Source: Sphaerothrix epifaneia (GTDB lineage: Bacteria > Cyanobacteriota > Cyanobacteriia > Phormidesmidales > Phormidesmidaceae). Taken from it: a stretch of 64,000 nt of DNA. This document shows, piece by piece, positions 1-9,100 of this stretch. Location: assembly GCF_042788235.1 (NCBI RefSeq), contig NZ_JBHZOL010000095.1:58903-122902 (forward strand), in the 5' to 3' direction. The position numbers and the translations under genes are program-made. The stretch's first letter is position 1, and every line of letters starts with the position of its first letter. The notes beneath the pieces were generated by a model. That model was not told the DNA's origin. It did not search any database and saw only the letters and a program-made list of their open reading frames with translations.

Positions 1-1682
1 CTGACGGCCCGACTCAAGATCGCTACTTTATGCTGCAAACAGCCCGCAATATCTGGCGCGATCGCCCCTTATTGGGCGTTGGCCCCGGTAATATGGCTCG
101 TGTTTCTAATCTATACCGCCCGATCGAAACTGGAACTGGTCTGGATCATGTGCAGCAATTGCACAATACTCCAGTACAGCTTGCTGGCGAACTGGGCTTA
201 GTGGGTCTTAGCCTCTACGTCGGCTGGCTGGTCGCGTTGGGGGGGCTATGGCTCAGATTAGTTAGTAAAAATTTAGAACCACGCGATCGCCTGCTGCTCT
301 ATGGCGTTGGCGGTAGTTTTCTCGCCTATGGCATTTCCAGCCTGACCGACTATCAGCTAGAAAATATCGGTATTGCCGCAACCCTTGTCATCAACGTCGT
401 TTTGCTAGCGAGCTTAGCCAGTTCCTACCTACAGCCGCTCAAGCAAATATCCCGTCGCCTCCGCCGAATTGTGAGTCTGGGCAGTCTAGCTGGGTTGGCT
501 GTAGCTTTTCGCTTATGGGCCCCGATGGATGTAGCGCTTGCCCTTAGCAATTTAGGCGTCCAAGAAGCCAGTGCTGCTGACTTTGTAGAAGCTAATTATC
601 GCTGGACAATGGCAGCCAATCTCGTTCCTTGGGATCCTACCTATGGAGCCTTAGCAGGCCAGCAGCTCTTACCGTTGCAAGATCTCGTAGAAGATCCTAC
701 TGACCAAGAGACGCTTCAAGCCGCTACCCTAGACCATTTTCAAGCCGCTTTTGAAGCTGCCCCCTACGATGTCTGGTTCAATCAAAATCTTGCTGTTCTG
801 CACTTTCAACAAGGTGATTTAGATGCTGCCGAATACTACCTGTCCCGCACAGCGCAACTGCTACCGCGCAACAAAAACTACACCTACTATCTGCTAGGGC
901 AAGTCTATCTGGCTCAAGGCAAACTTGATCAAGCAGTCTCCGCTTTTGCTCTAGAAGGATTGACTAATCCTCAGTCGCTCACCTTCGCCAACTGGGAGGC
1001 CGCGCCGCTTGCTAGCATCCGACCAGCCGTCTTAGAAAAATTTTCAGCCTGGAGTTTAGCGCTTTTAGGGCAAGTCTCTCCTGAAGCATCAGGCTATCAG
1101 CCTTTCTATGAAAACGCCGCTTTGGTTCACTGGTGGTTTGGCCTTCCTTTTGCGCCGCCCAGTCCTCAACCCCATCTGCGCCCTTTGCTACAAGCCCTGC
1201 TTGAGATCGACCAGCAACCGCAACAGTCGTTGCAAATTCTCAACCAGGCAATTGCAGACAATCCTGAAGCTTCAGAGCTAGCCCTTCTGAGAGCTTGGCT
1301 GCAGCCAGATACTTATTTTGATGCCTATCTCGATCAGGTACAAACGCCTGAAGTCGAGAGAGCGGCTGCAAAAAGGCATGTCTATCAATATCGAGATATT
1401 CGCCAATGGCTTGCTTCTTTACCCAGTGAAGCCACAAAACACAGCCGCTTTCAGCTAGCAATGGCCTATCGTAATCAGTCAGCCCAAAAAATTAAAACGA
1501 TGTTGGGGTCTGAGAGCATTATTGACCATGCATTGGTCGATTTGCTGAGCTTGTTTAGTTTCTATCCCCGCGAGTTTCCGGCGCTAGATCGCTTCTTGGA
1601 ATCTCGGCGATCTGCAGAACTCAGCTTACCGCACCCGACTCAAAACCACTTCCAAATTACCAGACCCCTCTCTAGGCAATAG
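1..1682 (+). CDS. O-antigen ligase (Wzy_C)-like membrane protein with C-terminal TPR region, 5' truncated by window edge
   Basis: The reading frame is open from base 3 with no stop, so the first ATG at position 30 is internal and the gene begins before the window. The visible 550+ residues start in the conserved loop of Wzy_C/O-antigen ligase proteins (LGVGPGN, then LHNTPVQLAGELG). Three or so hydrophobic segments follow, then a long soluble C-terminal half with TPR-like helix pairs (AVLHFQQGDLDAAEYYLSR, LLGQVYLAQGKLDQAVSAF). Family members transfer or polymerise undecaprenyl-linked glycans at the outer face of the inner membrane, and some act on type IV pilins. The next gene follows after 8 bases and is clearly a paralogue (shared TDYQL motif after the loop), so the two probably form one operon. 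The substrate is unknown. Confidence 0.8.
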   Translation, partial: DGPTQDRYFMLQTARNIWRDRPLLGVGPGNMARVSNLYRPIETGTGLDHVQQLHNTPVQLAGELGLVGLSLYVGWLVALGGLWLRLVSKNLEPRDRLLLYGVGGSFLAYGISSLTDYQLENIGIAATLVINVVLLASLASSYLQPLKQISRRLRRIVSLGSLAGLAVAFRLWAPMDVALALSNLGVQEASAADFVEANYRWTMAANLVPWDPTYGALAGQQLLPLQDLVEDPTDQETLQAATLDHFQAAFEAAPYDVWFNQNLAVLHFQQGDLDAAEYYLSRTAQLLPRNKNYTYYLLGQVYLAQGKLDQAVSAFALEGLTNPQSLTFANWEAAPLASIRPAVLEKFSAWSLALLGQVSPEASGYQPFYENAALVHWWFGLPFAPPSPQPHLRPLLQALLEIDQQPQQSLQILNQAIADNPEASELALLRAWLQPDTYFDAYLDQVQTPEVERAAAKRHVYQYRDIRQWLASLPSEATKHSRFQLAMAYRNQSAQKIKTMLGSESIIDHALVDLLSLFSFYPREFPALDRFLESRRSAELSLPHPTQNHFQITRPLSRQ

Positions 1683-1690
1683 CTGAATGA

Positions 1691-4276
1691 GTGACCTTGC
1701 TTGATAAAATGCAGACCCGCGACCCCAAAAACCAATCCTTTTATCAGCAAGCAGATGGGCCGTTACTTGGCTTGTTGACAATGCTGTTATACACGGTCTT
1801 CACGCTGTTGCCTGGTAGCAATAGCATGATGGTTGTGTGGCCTTGGGTGTTTATTTGGCAAGTTGCCCTAACTTTGCCTGTTCTCTGGTTGTTTTGGCAG
1901 ATCTGGCATAAGCCGCTATCTGCATTGGCTTTAGGTAACCAGCTTGATGGAATAGCTGCCTTGGCGGCTACTGGCATTTTAGTTTCGACTTTCTTTGCCG
2001 AGTTTCCCAATCAGGCTCGCTGGTATGGATGGGCAGCGCTGTGTGGTTTAGCAGCGCTTTATGCAGTCAATGGCTGGATCAATAATCCCCAACGATGGCG
2101 AAAACTGCTGGTGTTGCAGGGGGGGCTGAGCTTAGGATTTATTGTGTTGAGCTTAGGGCTATGGCTCAGCCAAACTTATTTACCCGAATTAGAACGGTTG
2201 CAGGTTTTAGCCCAGTATGGTGTGGCGGCTAACTTCGACTTTAATATTGTCAGCTTGCGTAATTGGCACCCCATTGGCCATCAAAACTATGTTGCTGGTT
2301 ACCTCGTTTTAGAGTTACCGCTTTTGGTCGGGCTAGGGATTGTGCAAAAGGGACACTGGCGTTGGCTTTGGTGGACGGGCGTGGGACTGGGTTTAGTTGC
2401 TCTGTATACGACTAGCTCTAGAGGCGGCTTTTTGAGCTTGGCAGTCACAGGCGGGGTAACGCTGGCGCTTTTATTGCTCAAAAGCAAACTGCCCCGGCTA
2501 TGGCTAGGACTGATAGGGTGCGGTTTTTTGAGCCTACTGATCTTGCTCATTGGCACGAACAATCGGTTGCGATCGCTGTTTGAAAGTGTTTTAACTGGCA
2601 GTGAGGGGGGTGAACTGGCCTATCGAGCCATTACCAATACCATTGGCTGGCACATGGGGCTGAGTCATTTTGGGTCAGGAATTGGCTTAGGCGGTGTACC
2701 GATTACTTATCAAAAGTATCGTCCGGTCTGGGCAGGACGGGAAGCGGAACTGGCTTTTCAACTCCATAGCACACCTGCCCAGTTGTGGGCAGAGATGGGA
2801 ATTTGGGGATTTTTAATTCCGCTAGCAGGGGGCGTTGTGCTAATGGGGGGAATCATTCGCTGGCAGCGTTTGGTGAACCAGACCAGCGACGCTGCCATTT
2901 TGACGGGAGCTTTGCTAGGAGGCTTACTAGGCTATGCCACGCTGAGCCTAACAGATTATCAGTTAGACAACCTTTGCATTAGCGGCGTACTCATCATTTT
3001 TTTAGCTGCGCTGGCTTACCAGCTCAGGCAAATCCCAACTGTGAATGCTGACGCCTCTAGCCAAAAGCCTTTGCGGCGATCGCTGGTCGTTATGGGCTTA
3101 GGCTTTTTTGTCATAGTTCAGCTTTGGCTGATTCCCGTTCATCGGGCTTGGGCACTTTCGCATACTGGTTTTGAAGCCTTAGCTCAAAACCAGTTCGATC
3201 GCTTTGTTCAAAACGTTGCGCGTGCCTCTAGACTGGCTCCTTGGGAACCCTATTATCCCTACCAGCTAGCCTGGAATTTAGGGAATCTCAGCTTTCAGAC
3301 TGAAAATTCAGCCTCCCAACAGACCCGTGAAGCCGCTATCAGCTGGTTCAAAACGGCAAATGCCATTTCGCCCTACCAAGAGTTTGGTTACTCAAATTTA
3401 GGCTGGTTGCTGGTCAATCAAGCTCCCCAAGAAGCTGCTCAAGCCTTTATGCAATCGGCTAATTTAATTCCCAACAAGCGAGGCGTTTTTTTGGGATTAG
3501 GCTTTAGCTTGTTAGGGCAAAATCAGCCAGACTTAGCTATCCCAGCACTGGTCTTAGAGCTTTTGCGGCAACCTTCGCTCATCACCAGTCCGATTTGGCG
3601 GATAGACCAGTTCGCGGCTATCTATCCGCAACTACTGGAAAACCTGCTGCAAACTTATCAAGAACTCCTCAATACTTTTGCAGCCCAGCCAGACATCAGT
3701 CGCTTTCTGCATCAAAACCGGGGAGCGGTTCGTTGGTGGATAGGCGATTTAGCAGAAGCCCAAGCAGACTGGAGCGCTGCCAACAGCCAACTAGGACAAA
3801 CTATTCTGCAAACCCCCGATCGCCAATCTTTTGAGTCAGCCGTCGAGCGCTTGTCTTACAGCCCTGCTCAGCTGATTTTGCAAGCTTGGCTCAATCCCTC
3901 GGCCTCGGTGCGGCAGCAGCGCTTAGAACAAGCCTGGGCATTGTCGAAACGAGATGCCTCGTTAGCTGAAAGTGTCCCACCCGCCACAGCGATCGCAGAG
4001 CTTTTGCAAAGTATGAACCAATCTAATACCTTGCGACAGTGGCTAACAGAAAATGCACCTTCTTGGCAACCTCGCAGTCAGCGATTGGGCTTCGGAGCTT
4101 TGAGCCGCCATATCGATGGCCCAATTCCGGCTGATTTTCTGCCCAGAATTGAAAATATACCAATGACGCTATTTTTAAGCGAACTCATGCCTTCTCTTAA
4201 CTTTATGCCCCCCTTAGATCTAGAGTTACAAAAACGGCAAATCGCTCTCATTCAATCCATTCAGCAGTCTGAATAA
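1691..4276 (+). CDS. O-antigen ligase (Wzy_C)-like membrane protein with C-terminal TPRs
   Basis: This 861-residue protein starts at GTG 8 bases after the previous stop; ATG 1709 is an alternative start. About 10-12 hydrophobic segments fill residues 25-480. The Wzy_C signature is in the middle: WHPIGHQNYVAGYL near residue 195, TTSSRGGFL, then a large loop with GIGLGGVPITYQKYRP and LHSTPAQLWAEMGIWG. Residues 500-860 are soluble and TPR-like (SNLGWLLVNQAPQEAAQAF). The architecture matches cyanobacterial O-antigen ligase-like proteins that act on lipid-linked oligosaccharides. It is a tandem paralogue of the preceding gene. It converges on the next gene with only 4 bases between stops and no room for a separate terminator. 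Acceptor and donor cannot be read from sequence; LPS, exopolysaccharide or pilin are all possible. Confidence 0.82.
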   Translation: MTLLDKMQTRDPKNQSFYQQADGPLLGLLTMLLYTVFTLLPGSNSMMVVWPWVFIWQVALTLPVLWLFWQIWHKPLSALALGNQLDGIAALAATGILVSTFFAEFPNQARWYGWAALCGLAALYAVNGWINNPQRWRKLLVLQGGLSLGFIVLSLGLWLSQTYLPELERLQVLAQYGVAANFDFNIVSLRNWHPIGHQNYVAGYLVLELPLLVGLGIVQKGHWRWLWWTGVGLGLVALYTTSSRGGFLSLAVTGGVTLALLLLKSKLPRLWLGLIGCGFLSLLILLIGTNNRLRSLFESVLTGSEGGELAYRAITNTIGWHMGLSHFGSGIGLGGVPITYQKYRPVWAGREAELAFQLHSTPAQLWAEMGIWGFLIPLAGGVVLMGGIIRWQRLVNQTSDAAILTGALLGGLLGYATLSLTDYQLDNLCISGVLIIFLAALAYQLRQIPTVNADASSQKPLRRSLVVMGLGFFVIVQLWLIPVHRAWALSHTGFEALAQNQFDRFVQNVARASRLAPWEPYYPYQLAWNLGNLSFQTENSASQQTREAAISWFKTANAISPYQEFGYSNLGWLLVNQAPQEAAQAFMQSANLIPNKRGVFLGLGFSLLGQNQPDLAIPALVLELLRQPSLITSPIWRIDQFAAIYPQLLENLLQTYQELLNTFAAQPDISRFLHQNRGAVRWWIGDLAEAQADWSAANSQLGQTILQTPDRQSFESAVERLSYSPAQLILQAWLNPSASVRQQRLEQAWALSKRDASLAESVPPATAIAELLQSMNQSNTLRQWLTENAPSWQPRSQRLGFGALSRHIDGPIPADFLPRIENIPMTLFLSELMPSLNFMPPLDLELQKRQIALIQSIQQSE

Positions 4277-4280
4277 GAAA

Positions 4281-5102
4281 TTAGTCATCTAGGCGAAAAT
4301 CGACAGTCACTCTCCCCTGCTGATCAGCGGTAATGGTACCCCCTAGTGACTCAATGTTTCTAATCGCGATCGCTCGTGTGCGATCGTCTACTGCTCTTAC
4401 CAAAATGCTAGCCCAAGCACTAACTTGAGCTGCTTTACTACTCGGATTTCTCGCCAAAAACTCTGCGGTATTACGCGATGCTTCAGCAACGGCGTTGCTT
4501 TGCGGATCAGAAGATGCTTCGGCCCAGTCAGCAGCCAAGGCAAAAGATTTTTGAGCAGCTTCGCCATCACCTAAAAACAACAGTTCGTCAATACCCTTAT
4601 AACGCCACACCAAATAAGACTTAGGGGGTACTTGGGGCTTAAGAAACGGTAGCCCTTTATCCATCAAAGCCACTGCAACATTGGGTTGAGCCGCATACAT
4701 TGAGACACTATTGCTCAAGTAAAGATAAGGTTCAATGAAGCGCGGATCTTTCTCAACGATGACTTCAAAATAATAAGGGCTGATGGTATAACCCACCTGT
4801 TCTCTAACAGCATCATCACCAAAATATTGCAGAAAATTGAGGAAAGCCCAGTCTGCAACTAAATTATTAAAACCGAAGCTAGGCAGTTGCCGCAAAACTG
4901 CGAGTCTGAGACGTTCAGAAGTTTCTTGGGCTGTAGAAACTTCTACCGCAGCCAATGAATTGCCTGAAGTGAGGATAGCGTTCAAACGAGACAATTGTAA
5001 AAGCGCTACACCAGCAGTCAAGCCAATCAAGCTGAGCAAAAGACTGCTTTTTTTGAGGGTTAACACCTGAGCAAGCCTATGAAATAACGTTGAAATATAC
5101 AA
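4281..5102 (-). CDS. conserved membrane-anchored protein, function unknown
   Basis: A 273-residue protein with one N-terminal hydrophobic segment (SSLLLSLIGLTAGVALLQL, about residues 19-38) and a soluble remainder rich in alpha-helix. The phrases FNNLVADWAFLNFLQYFGD and DPRFIEPYLYLSNSV have the look of TPR-like repeats. I do not recognise a catalytic motif. The start is unusual: there is no ATG. The longest form begins at TTG 5102, directly beside the terminator-like hairpin downstream of the pilin gene; GTG 5066 is the only other good candidate and still keeps the membrane segment. It lies downstream of the pilin and next to the two Wzy_C-like genes, so a role in surface glycan or pilus export is possible but unproven. 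Confidence 0.65.
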   Translation of the reverse strand: MYISTLFHRLAQVLTLKKSSLLLSLIGLTAGVALLQLSRLNAILTSGNSLAAVEVSTAQETSERLRLAVLRQLPSFGFNNLVADWAFLNFLQYFGDDAVREQVGYTISPYYFEVIVEKDPRFIEPYLYLSNSVSMYAAQPNVAVALMDKGLPFLKPQVPPKSYLVWRYKGIDELLFLGDGEAAQKSFALAADWAEASSDPQSNAVAEASRNTAEFLARNPSSKAAQVSAWASILVRAVDDRTRAIAIRNIESLGGTITADQQGRVTVDFRLDD

Positions 5103-5104
5103 AT

Positions 5105-5139
5105 TTCCCGAAAAGGTTTTAGAAGAACCTTTTCGGGAA
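5105..5139 (-). terminator. strong hairpin downstream of pilin gene, possible attenuator
   Basis: A 14-bp perfect inverted repeat (TTCCCGAAAAGGTT paired with AACCTTTTCGGGAA) encloses a 7-base loop. On the minus strand it follows the pilin stop codon by about 65 bases and is followed by a short T-rich stretch (ATTTGTATATTTC). It touches the TTG start of the next gene, so it could limit read-through into that gene. Confidence 0.7.
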
Positions 5140-5163
5140 CAGGGGTCTTACAGCAATACTTTG

Positions 5164-5184
5164 CACCAGTAATTATTACTGGTG
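5164..5184. repeat. palindromic element just after pilin stop
   Basis: CACCAGTAAT and ATTACTGGTG form 10-base inverted arms around one central base. As RNA it would fold as a 7-bp stem with a 7-base loop. It lies between the pilin stop and the strong hairpin, and may protect the 3' end of an abundant pilin mRNA (inference). Confidence 0.5.
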
Positions 5185-5203
5185 AGTAAAGCAATAACCA
5201 CGT

Positions 5204-5758
5204 TTAGCCGCAGTCACCATCAGAGGACGCTTCTGCGTCTTCCTGGGCAGCATTGTCAACATCTAGAGTGGGCGCTTCTCCAGCCGTGCTGGATTTGCAG
5301 AGAACTGCGGTTGTCGTTACGTTGCCACCATCATCTAATAGTAGATAAGTCGCACCTGCATAACCTAAGAGAGCAACGTCTTTCGGATCGGAAAAGATCA
5401 TGGCTCCTGAGCCAAGTCCGTCTGCAACAGGCTCAGTCACACCTGCATCACCGCCTTCATCGCCATAGACGTAAAACTCGGTTTCGTTTTGAATTCCTAG
5501 ACCAAGTTTGGGAATTTCGTCAGCGAAGCTAGATTGCTCTAGACGATAGGCTTGCTGAGCGCGGTTGACAGAACCTACATAGGTTTGAGCTTCAGTTTGA
5601 CGAGCGCGGTTAGCTTGGTTGAGGAAGGCGGGTAGCGCGATCGCAGCGAGAATACCAATAATGATGATTACAACCAGCAGCTCAATCAGGGTGAAACCTT
5701 CATTGCCTTTTTTCTTGAGCAGGTGCTGGATCAGCTTAGCTTTAAGATCAGTCTTCAT
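5204..5758 (-). CDS. pilA: type IV major pilin-like protein (PilA)
   Basis: A 184-residue type IV prepilin. The start is ATG 5758, preceded by AAGGAG at about 9 bases; the open frame continues upstream to 5842 but without a comparable ribosome site. The leader is short and basic (MKTDLKAKLIQHLLKKKGNEG), followed by the prepilin-peptidase site and N-methylation helix G|FTLIELLVVIIIIGILAA, with Glu5 of the mature protein present. Two Cys near the C-terminus (AVLCKSS and DGDCG) are spaced as in a pilin D-loop disulfide. The helix polymerises into the pilus fibre used for motility and DNA uptake in cyanobacteria. It stands alone with its own leader region, flanked by strong 3' hairpins, as expected for a highly expressed structural protein. 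It could be a minor pilin, but its length and D-loop fit PilA1-type pilins. Confidence 0.9.
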   Translation of the reverse strand: MKTDLKAKLIQHLLKKKGNEGFTLIELLVVIIIIGILAAIALPAFLNQANRARQTEAQTYVGSVNRAQQAYRLEQSSFADEIPKLGLGIQNETEFYVYGDEGGDAGVTEPVADGLGSGAMIFSDPKDVALLGYAGATYLLLDDGGNVTTTAVLCKSSTAGEAPTLDVDNAAQEDAEASSDGDCG

Positions 5759-5896
5759 GTTAAGTGTCTCCTTAAGGTGCTTGAATCGGGGTTGTCTAGC
5801 TCCTGGAGCTATGCTACCCAGCCCAAAGGAGACAGATATCACACGGCATCAAAAAGTTTCTGCGAAAATTGGGATGATTTTCCGGTTGGCAGGTAT

Positions 5897-7483
5897 TTAA
5901 GAAGAGAAGGGAGGACAGGTTTTAGGCTGAGACGCTATCTGCATACACCAAGCAGGCACCTGATCGAGTTGCTCAAACGGCAAAAACTGGTAGTCACTTT
6001 GGGTAGCCCAAGTCTGTACGAAGCCGGGGGGAGCGTTCACCAAAAAGTAGTGACTAAAGCCTTCTGGCACGGGCGGCAGTGCCCGCGTGCTGTCAAACAT
6101 TTCAACGACAGTGGTTGGCTTGAGATAGTGGGAAAGGGATAAAATCCACAAATCAAAGTCACTGATTACCAGCGGTTGAGGGGTTTGGTTAATAGCCGCA
6201 GCCACATAAGGAATATAGCCACCGCTTTTATGCCATCCACTAACGGCGAAAACTCCACTAGCACATGAGAGCGTGCCTAAGCTATATACACCAACGAGTA
6301 TCCACATCCATACTTTACGGCGCTCTTGAGAGCGCAGCGGGCTAGTTTGATTAGCCAGACAAAAGGCTACCGCCAGTTCTGCGCCAATCAAACAGGGAAC
6401 GACGTAGCGAGTGGTACGCCCAAACTCTCCACCGACCCAGAGATCTAAAAGAATCAAGCCCACGGCGGGAGTCGCTATCAAGCAAACAAGCCACTGCCAA
6501 GCCCTCGGTTCGGCGTGGTACCACAGGTCGTAGCAGGCATACCCCACTAACCCCCATATACTGAGCACAACCAGCAAATATGGCCATAAATGAGTGCTAT
6601 TAAACGGGTAGGTTTGCTCAAAATCGACAAACGCTCTCGTAAAGTGCAACCCCCAAGCCAAAAGTTGTCCCCACCTGCTTGTCGCAGAGCTTTTTAACGC
6701 CCACTCTACGACCTGAAAACTCTGCTGTCGATATTGCCAAATAATTAAAAGCCAGGGGATAAAACTGGCGATCGCAATGCTGGTAAAAATCAAATAGCGA
6801 CGATAAATACGGCGATTTCGGGTTTGCACCAAGAGGTATAGCGTATTGCCCAAAACAAAAAAGATTGAAAACAAAAAGGTATAAAGAGCCAACGTAACTG
6901 CAATGGCATACAGCCACCACTCCCGCAGACGATTCAAGCGTACAGCCCTCAAAAATAGCCAGCTAGAGCCTAGAAGCGTCAAAGTCCAAAGGCTGTAGGG
7001 TCTAGCTTCCTGGCTATATAAAACATGGAACGGAGAAATAGCCATTAAAGTAGCTGCGATCCAGCCTGCTCGCTTATTTTTGAAAAGTTCAACGGCTAGC
7101 AAATAGATTCCTAGTAAAGACAAAAGGCCAACGACGGCAGAAAAGCTCCTGATTACGCCGGGTGAGCTACCAAACCAGTGAGCCCATTCTCTAACTAAGA
7201 GAAAATAAGCCGGAGGAAGATGAGGTTCGTACCGAGCCAAACCCTGAATCGTATCGCTTGCTCCGTTGTCAGCACTGTAAGTTTGAAACTGCTGTAGGTC
7301 TGCGGCGGTTAGCAAAGGATGAGCCTGAAAGTAAGCGACTACCTCGCTTTCGTCATAGCCCGAAACTCTTAAAGCAGTGAAAGTTTCGTCAATCCAAAAA
7401 ACTTTGTGTTCTAGCTGCCCGAAGCGGAAAATAAAACCCGCTACCAGTAAGGCGATGACAGCAAAGGCAAGCAGCCGACGCAT
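5897..7483 (-). CDS. GT39/ArnT-like membrane glycosyltransferase
   Basis: A 528-residue polytopic membrane protein with about 11 hydrophobic segments. Near the N-terminus is the GT-C motif VFWIDETFTALR, whose acidic pair (DE) in the first periplasmic loop is the catalytic and metal-binding site in dolichyl-phosphate-mannose mannosyltransferases and ArnT. Further GT39-like phrases are HLPPAYFLLVREW and SPFHVLYSQEARPYSLW. Such enzymes move a sugar from a polyprenyl-phosphate carrier to protein, lipid or glycan outside the cytoplasm. It sits upstream of the pilin gene on the same strand. A role in pilin or surface glycosylation is an inference from position only. The acceptor is unknown. Confidence 0.8.
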   Translation of the reverse strand: MRRLLAFAVIALLVAGFIFRFGQLEHKVFWIDETFTALRVSGYDESEVVAYFQAHPLLTAADLQQFQTYSADNGASDTIQGLARYEPHLPPAYFLLVREWAHWFGSSPGVIRSFSAVVGLLSLLGIYLLAVELFKNKRAGWIAATLMAISPFHVLYSQEARPYSLWTLTLLGSSWLFLRAVRLNRLREWWLYAIAVTLALYTFLFSIFFVLGNTLYLLVQTRNRRIYRRYLIFTSIAIASFIPWLLIIWQYRQQSFQVVEWALKSSATSRWGQLLAWGLHFTRAFVDFEQTYPFNSTHLWPYLLVVLSIWGLVGYACYDLWYHAEPRAWQWLVCLIATPAVGLILLDLWVGGEFGRTTRYVVPCLIGAELAVAFCLANQTSPLRSQERRKVWMWILVGVYSLGTLSCASGVFAVSGWHKSGGYIPYVAAAINQTPQPLVISDFDLWILSLSHYLKPTTVVEMFDSTRALPPVPEGFSHYFLVNAPPGFVQTWATQSDYQFLPFEQLDQVPAWCMQIASQPKTCPPFSS

Positions 7484-7561
7484 AGATTTAGGCTCTATAA
7501 GCTAATCAAAGCGTACCAATGCGGCTGCTAATTGAGAAGCCTCGCCGGGAAGGCGCGATCG

Positions 7562-9040
7562 CTAAAAACGCTCAACCTCAGCAAATTTTTCAGGAGCTTG
7601 TGCCCTAGCGGCTTCTCCACAAGTACGAGGCGTGGGGAAAATCTTAGTGGGGTTAGCCAGTCCTTTAGGATTGAAGGTCTGGCGTACCCACTGCATAGTT
7701 TCTAGATCCGCAGCGCTAAACATATCCGGCATATAGCAACGCTTATCTGCGCCGATGCCATGCTCACCAGAAATGCTGCCGCCCACTTTGACACATAACT
7801 TGAGAATGTCGCCACCGAGCGCCTCTACGGCTTCAAGCTGACCCGGTACTGAGTTGTCATACAGAATTAGCGGATGCAGATTACCATCGCCAGCGTGAAA
7901 GACGTTAGCAACGCGGTAACCGTGTTTGTTGCCTAAGGCTTCGATTTCTTGCAGCACATAGGGTAGCTGAGTACGGGGAATGACCCCGTCTTGCACGTAG
8001 TAGTCAGGGCTGAGTTTGCCCATTGCTGCAAAGGCAGCTTTGCGACCTTTCCACAGGCGCAGGCGGGCGGCGGCATCCGTGGCGATCGCAATATGGCGGG
8101 CACCATTTTGACGGCACAGCGCTTGAATGCGATCGCTCATGGCCTCCACTTCTGCTGTGAGTCCGTCAATTTCAATGAGTAAAATTGCCGTCGCATCGCG
8201 AGGATAGCAATCTAGCAAGACCACATCTTCCACTGCATTGATGCTAAAGTTGTCCATCATTTCCATACCAGCCGGAACAATACCCGCACTGATCACATCG
8301 GATACCGTTTCTCCAGCGGCTTCAACGCTCGTAAAATCTGCTAGTAGCACCTGCACGGCCTCAGGCGCTTTGAGAATTCGCAGCCTGATTTCTGTCGCAA
8401 TACCCAGTGTCCCTTCAGAACCAACCACCACGCCTGTCAGGTCATATCCGGGCATTTCGGGCATGGCTCCGCCCACTTCTACCACTTCGCCATTGGGTAA
8501 CACCAGCTTGAGGCCCAGCACATGGTTTGTTGTCACCCCATACTTGAGGCAGTGTACGCCACCGGAGTTTTCAGCAATGTTGCCACCCACCGAGCAAACG
8601 CTTTGGCTAGAGGGATCTGGGGCATAGTAAAACCCCGCGCCGCTGACGGCCTGTGTCACCCAGTTATTGATCACCCCTGGCTGCACGACCACCTGCTGAT
8701 TCTCCAAATCCACTGCCAAAATTTGGTTCATGCGAGCCAAGACAATCAGCACACAGTTTTCTAGCGGTAGCGCTCCGCCAGATAACCCGGTTCCGGCACC
8801 TCTCGCCACAAAGGGTACGGCAAAGCGATCGCATATTTTTACGGCTGCCGCTACTTCTGCGGTTGTGCGCGGCAGTACCACCACCGCAGGTCGCTGACGA
8901 TAGCTGGTCAAACCGTCACACTCATAGACCAGCAGTTCTTCTTTACGGCGAATGACATTTGCCTTGCCGATCGCTTTTTCTAAAGCTTTGATCAGGGGCT
9001 GCCAGTCGGTCTGTTTGGGCAGGTTTAGCGTTGTCGTCAT
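7562..9040 (-). CDS. glcD: glycolate dehydrogenase subunit GlcD, FAD-linked oxidase
   Basis: A 492-residue FAD-linked oxidase with the usual two-part layout. The FAD_binding_4 domain covers about residues 35-215 (VVLPRTTAEVAAAVKICD, FVARGAGTGLSGGALP, GGNIAENSGGVHCLKYG). The FAD-oxidase C domain covers about 220-465 and carries VFHAGDGNLHP and SGEHGIGADK, which hold His residues near the flavin and substrate. Length and motifs match GlcD and the cyanobacterial GlcD1, which oxidises photorespiratory 2-phosphoglycolate-derived glycolate to glyoxylate. A D-lactate dehydrogenase function is the main alternative within this family. GlcE and GlcF partners are not adjacent, as is common in cyanobacteria. 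The start at ATG 9040 is clear. Confidence 0.88.
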   Translation of the reverse strand: MTTTLNLPKQTDWQPLIKALEKAIGKANVIRRKEELLVYECDGLTSYRQRPAVVVLPRTTAEVAAAVKICDRFAVPFVARGAGTGLSGGALPLENCVLIVLARMNQILAVDLENQQVVVQPGVINNWVTQAVSGAGFYYAPDPSSQSVCSVGGNIAENSGGVHCLKYGVTTNHVLGLKLVLPNGEVVEVGGAMPEMPGYDLTGVVVGSEGTLGIATEIRLRILKAPEAVQVLLADFTSVEAAGETVSDVISAGIVPAGMEMMDNFSINAVEDVVLLDCYPRDATAILLIEIDGLTAEVEAMSDRIQALCRQNGARHIAIATDAAARLRLWKGRKAAFAAMGKLSPDYYVQDGVIPRTQLPYVLQEIEALGNKHGYRVANVFHAGDGNLHPLILYDNSVPGQLEAVEALGGDILKLCVKVGGSISGEHGIGADKRCYMPDMFSAADLETMQWVRQTFNPKGLANPTKIFPTPRTCGEAARAQAPEKFAEVERF

Positions 9041-9100
9041 GGGGGACTCTTCTTGCTTGCCTACTGTTATTGTCGCTAAAAGTGTCTGTCGATGACAGCG

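Noticed and set aside
5723..6142. 139-codon plus-strand ORF across the pilin leader and the GT39 gene end
   Set aside because: It is antisense to the pilin leader and to the 3' end of the glycosyltransferase gene and encodes no recognisable protein.
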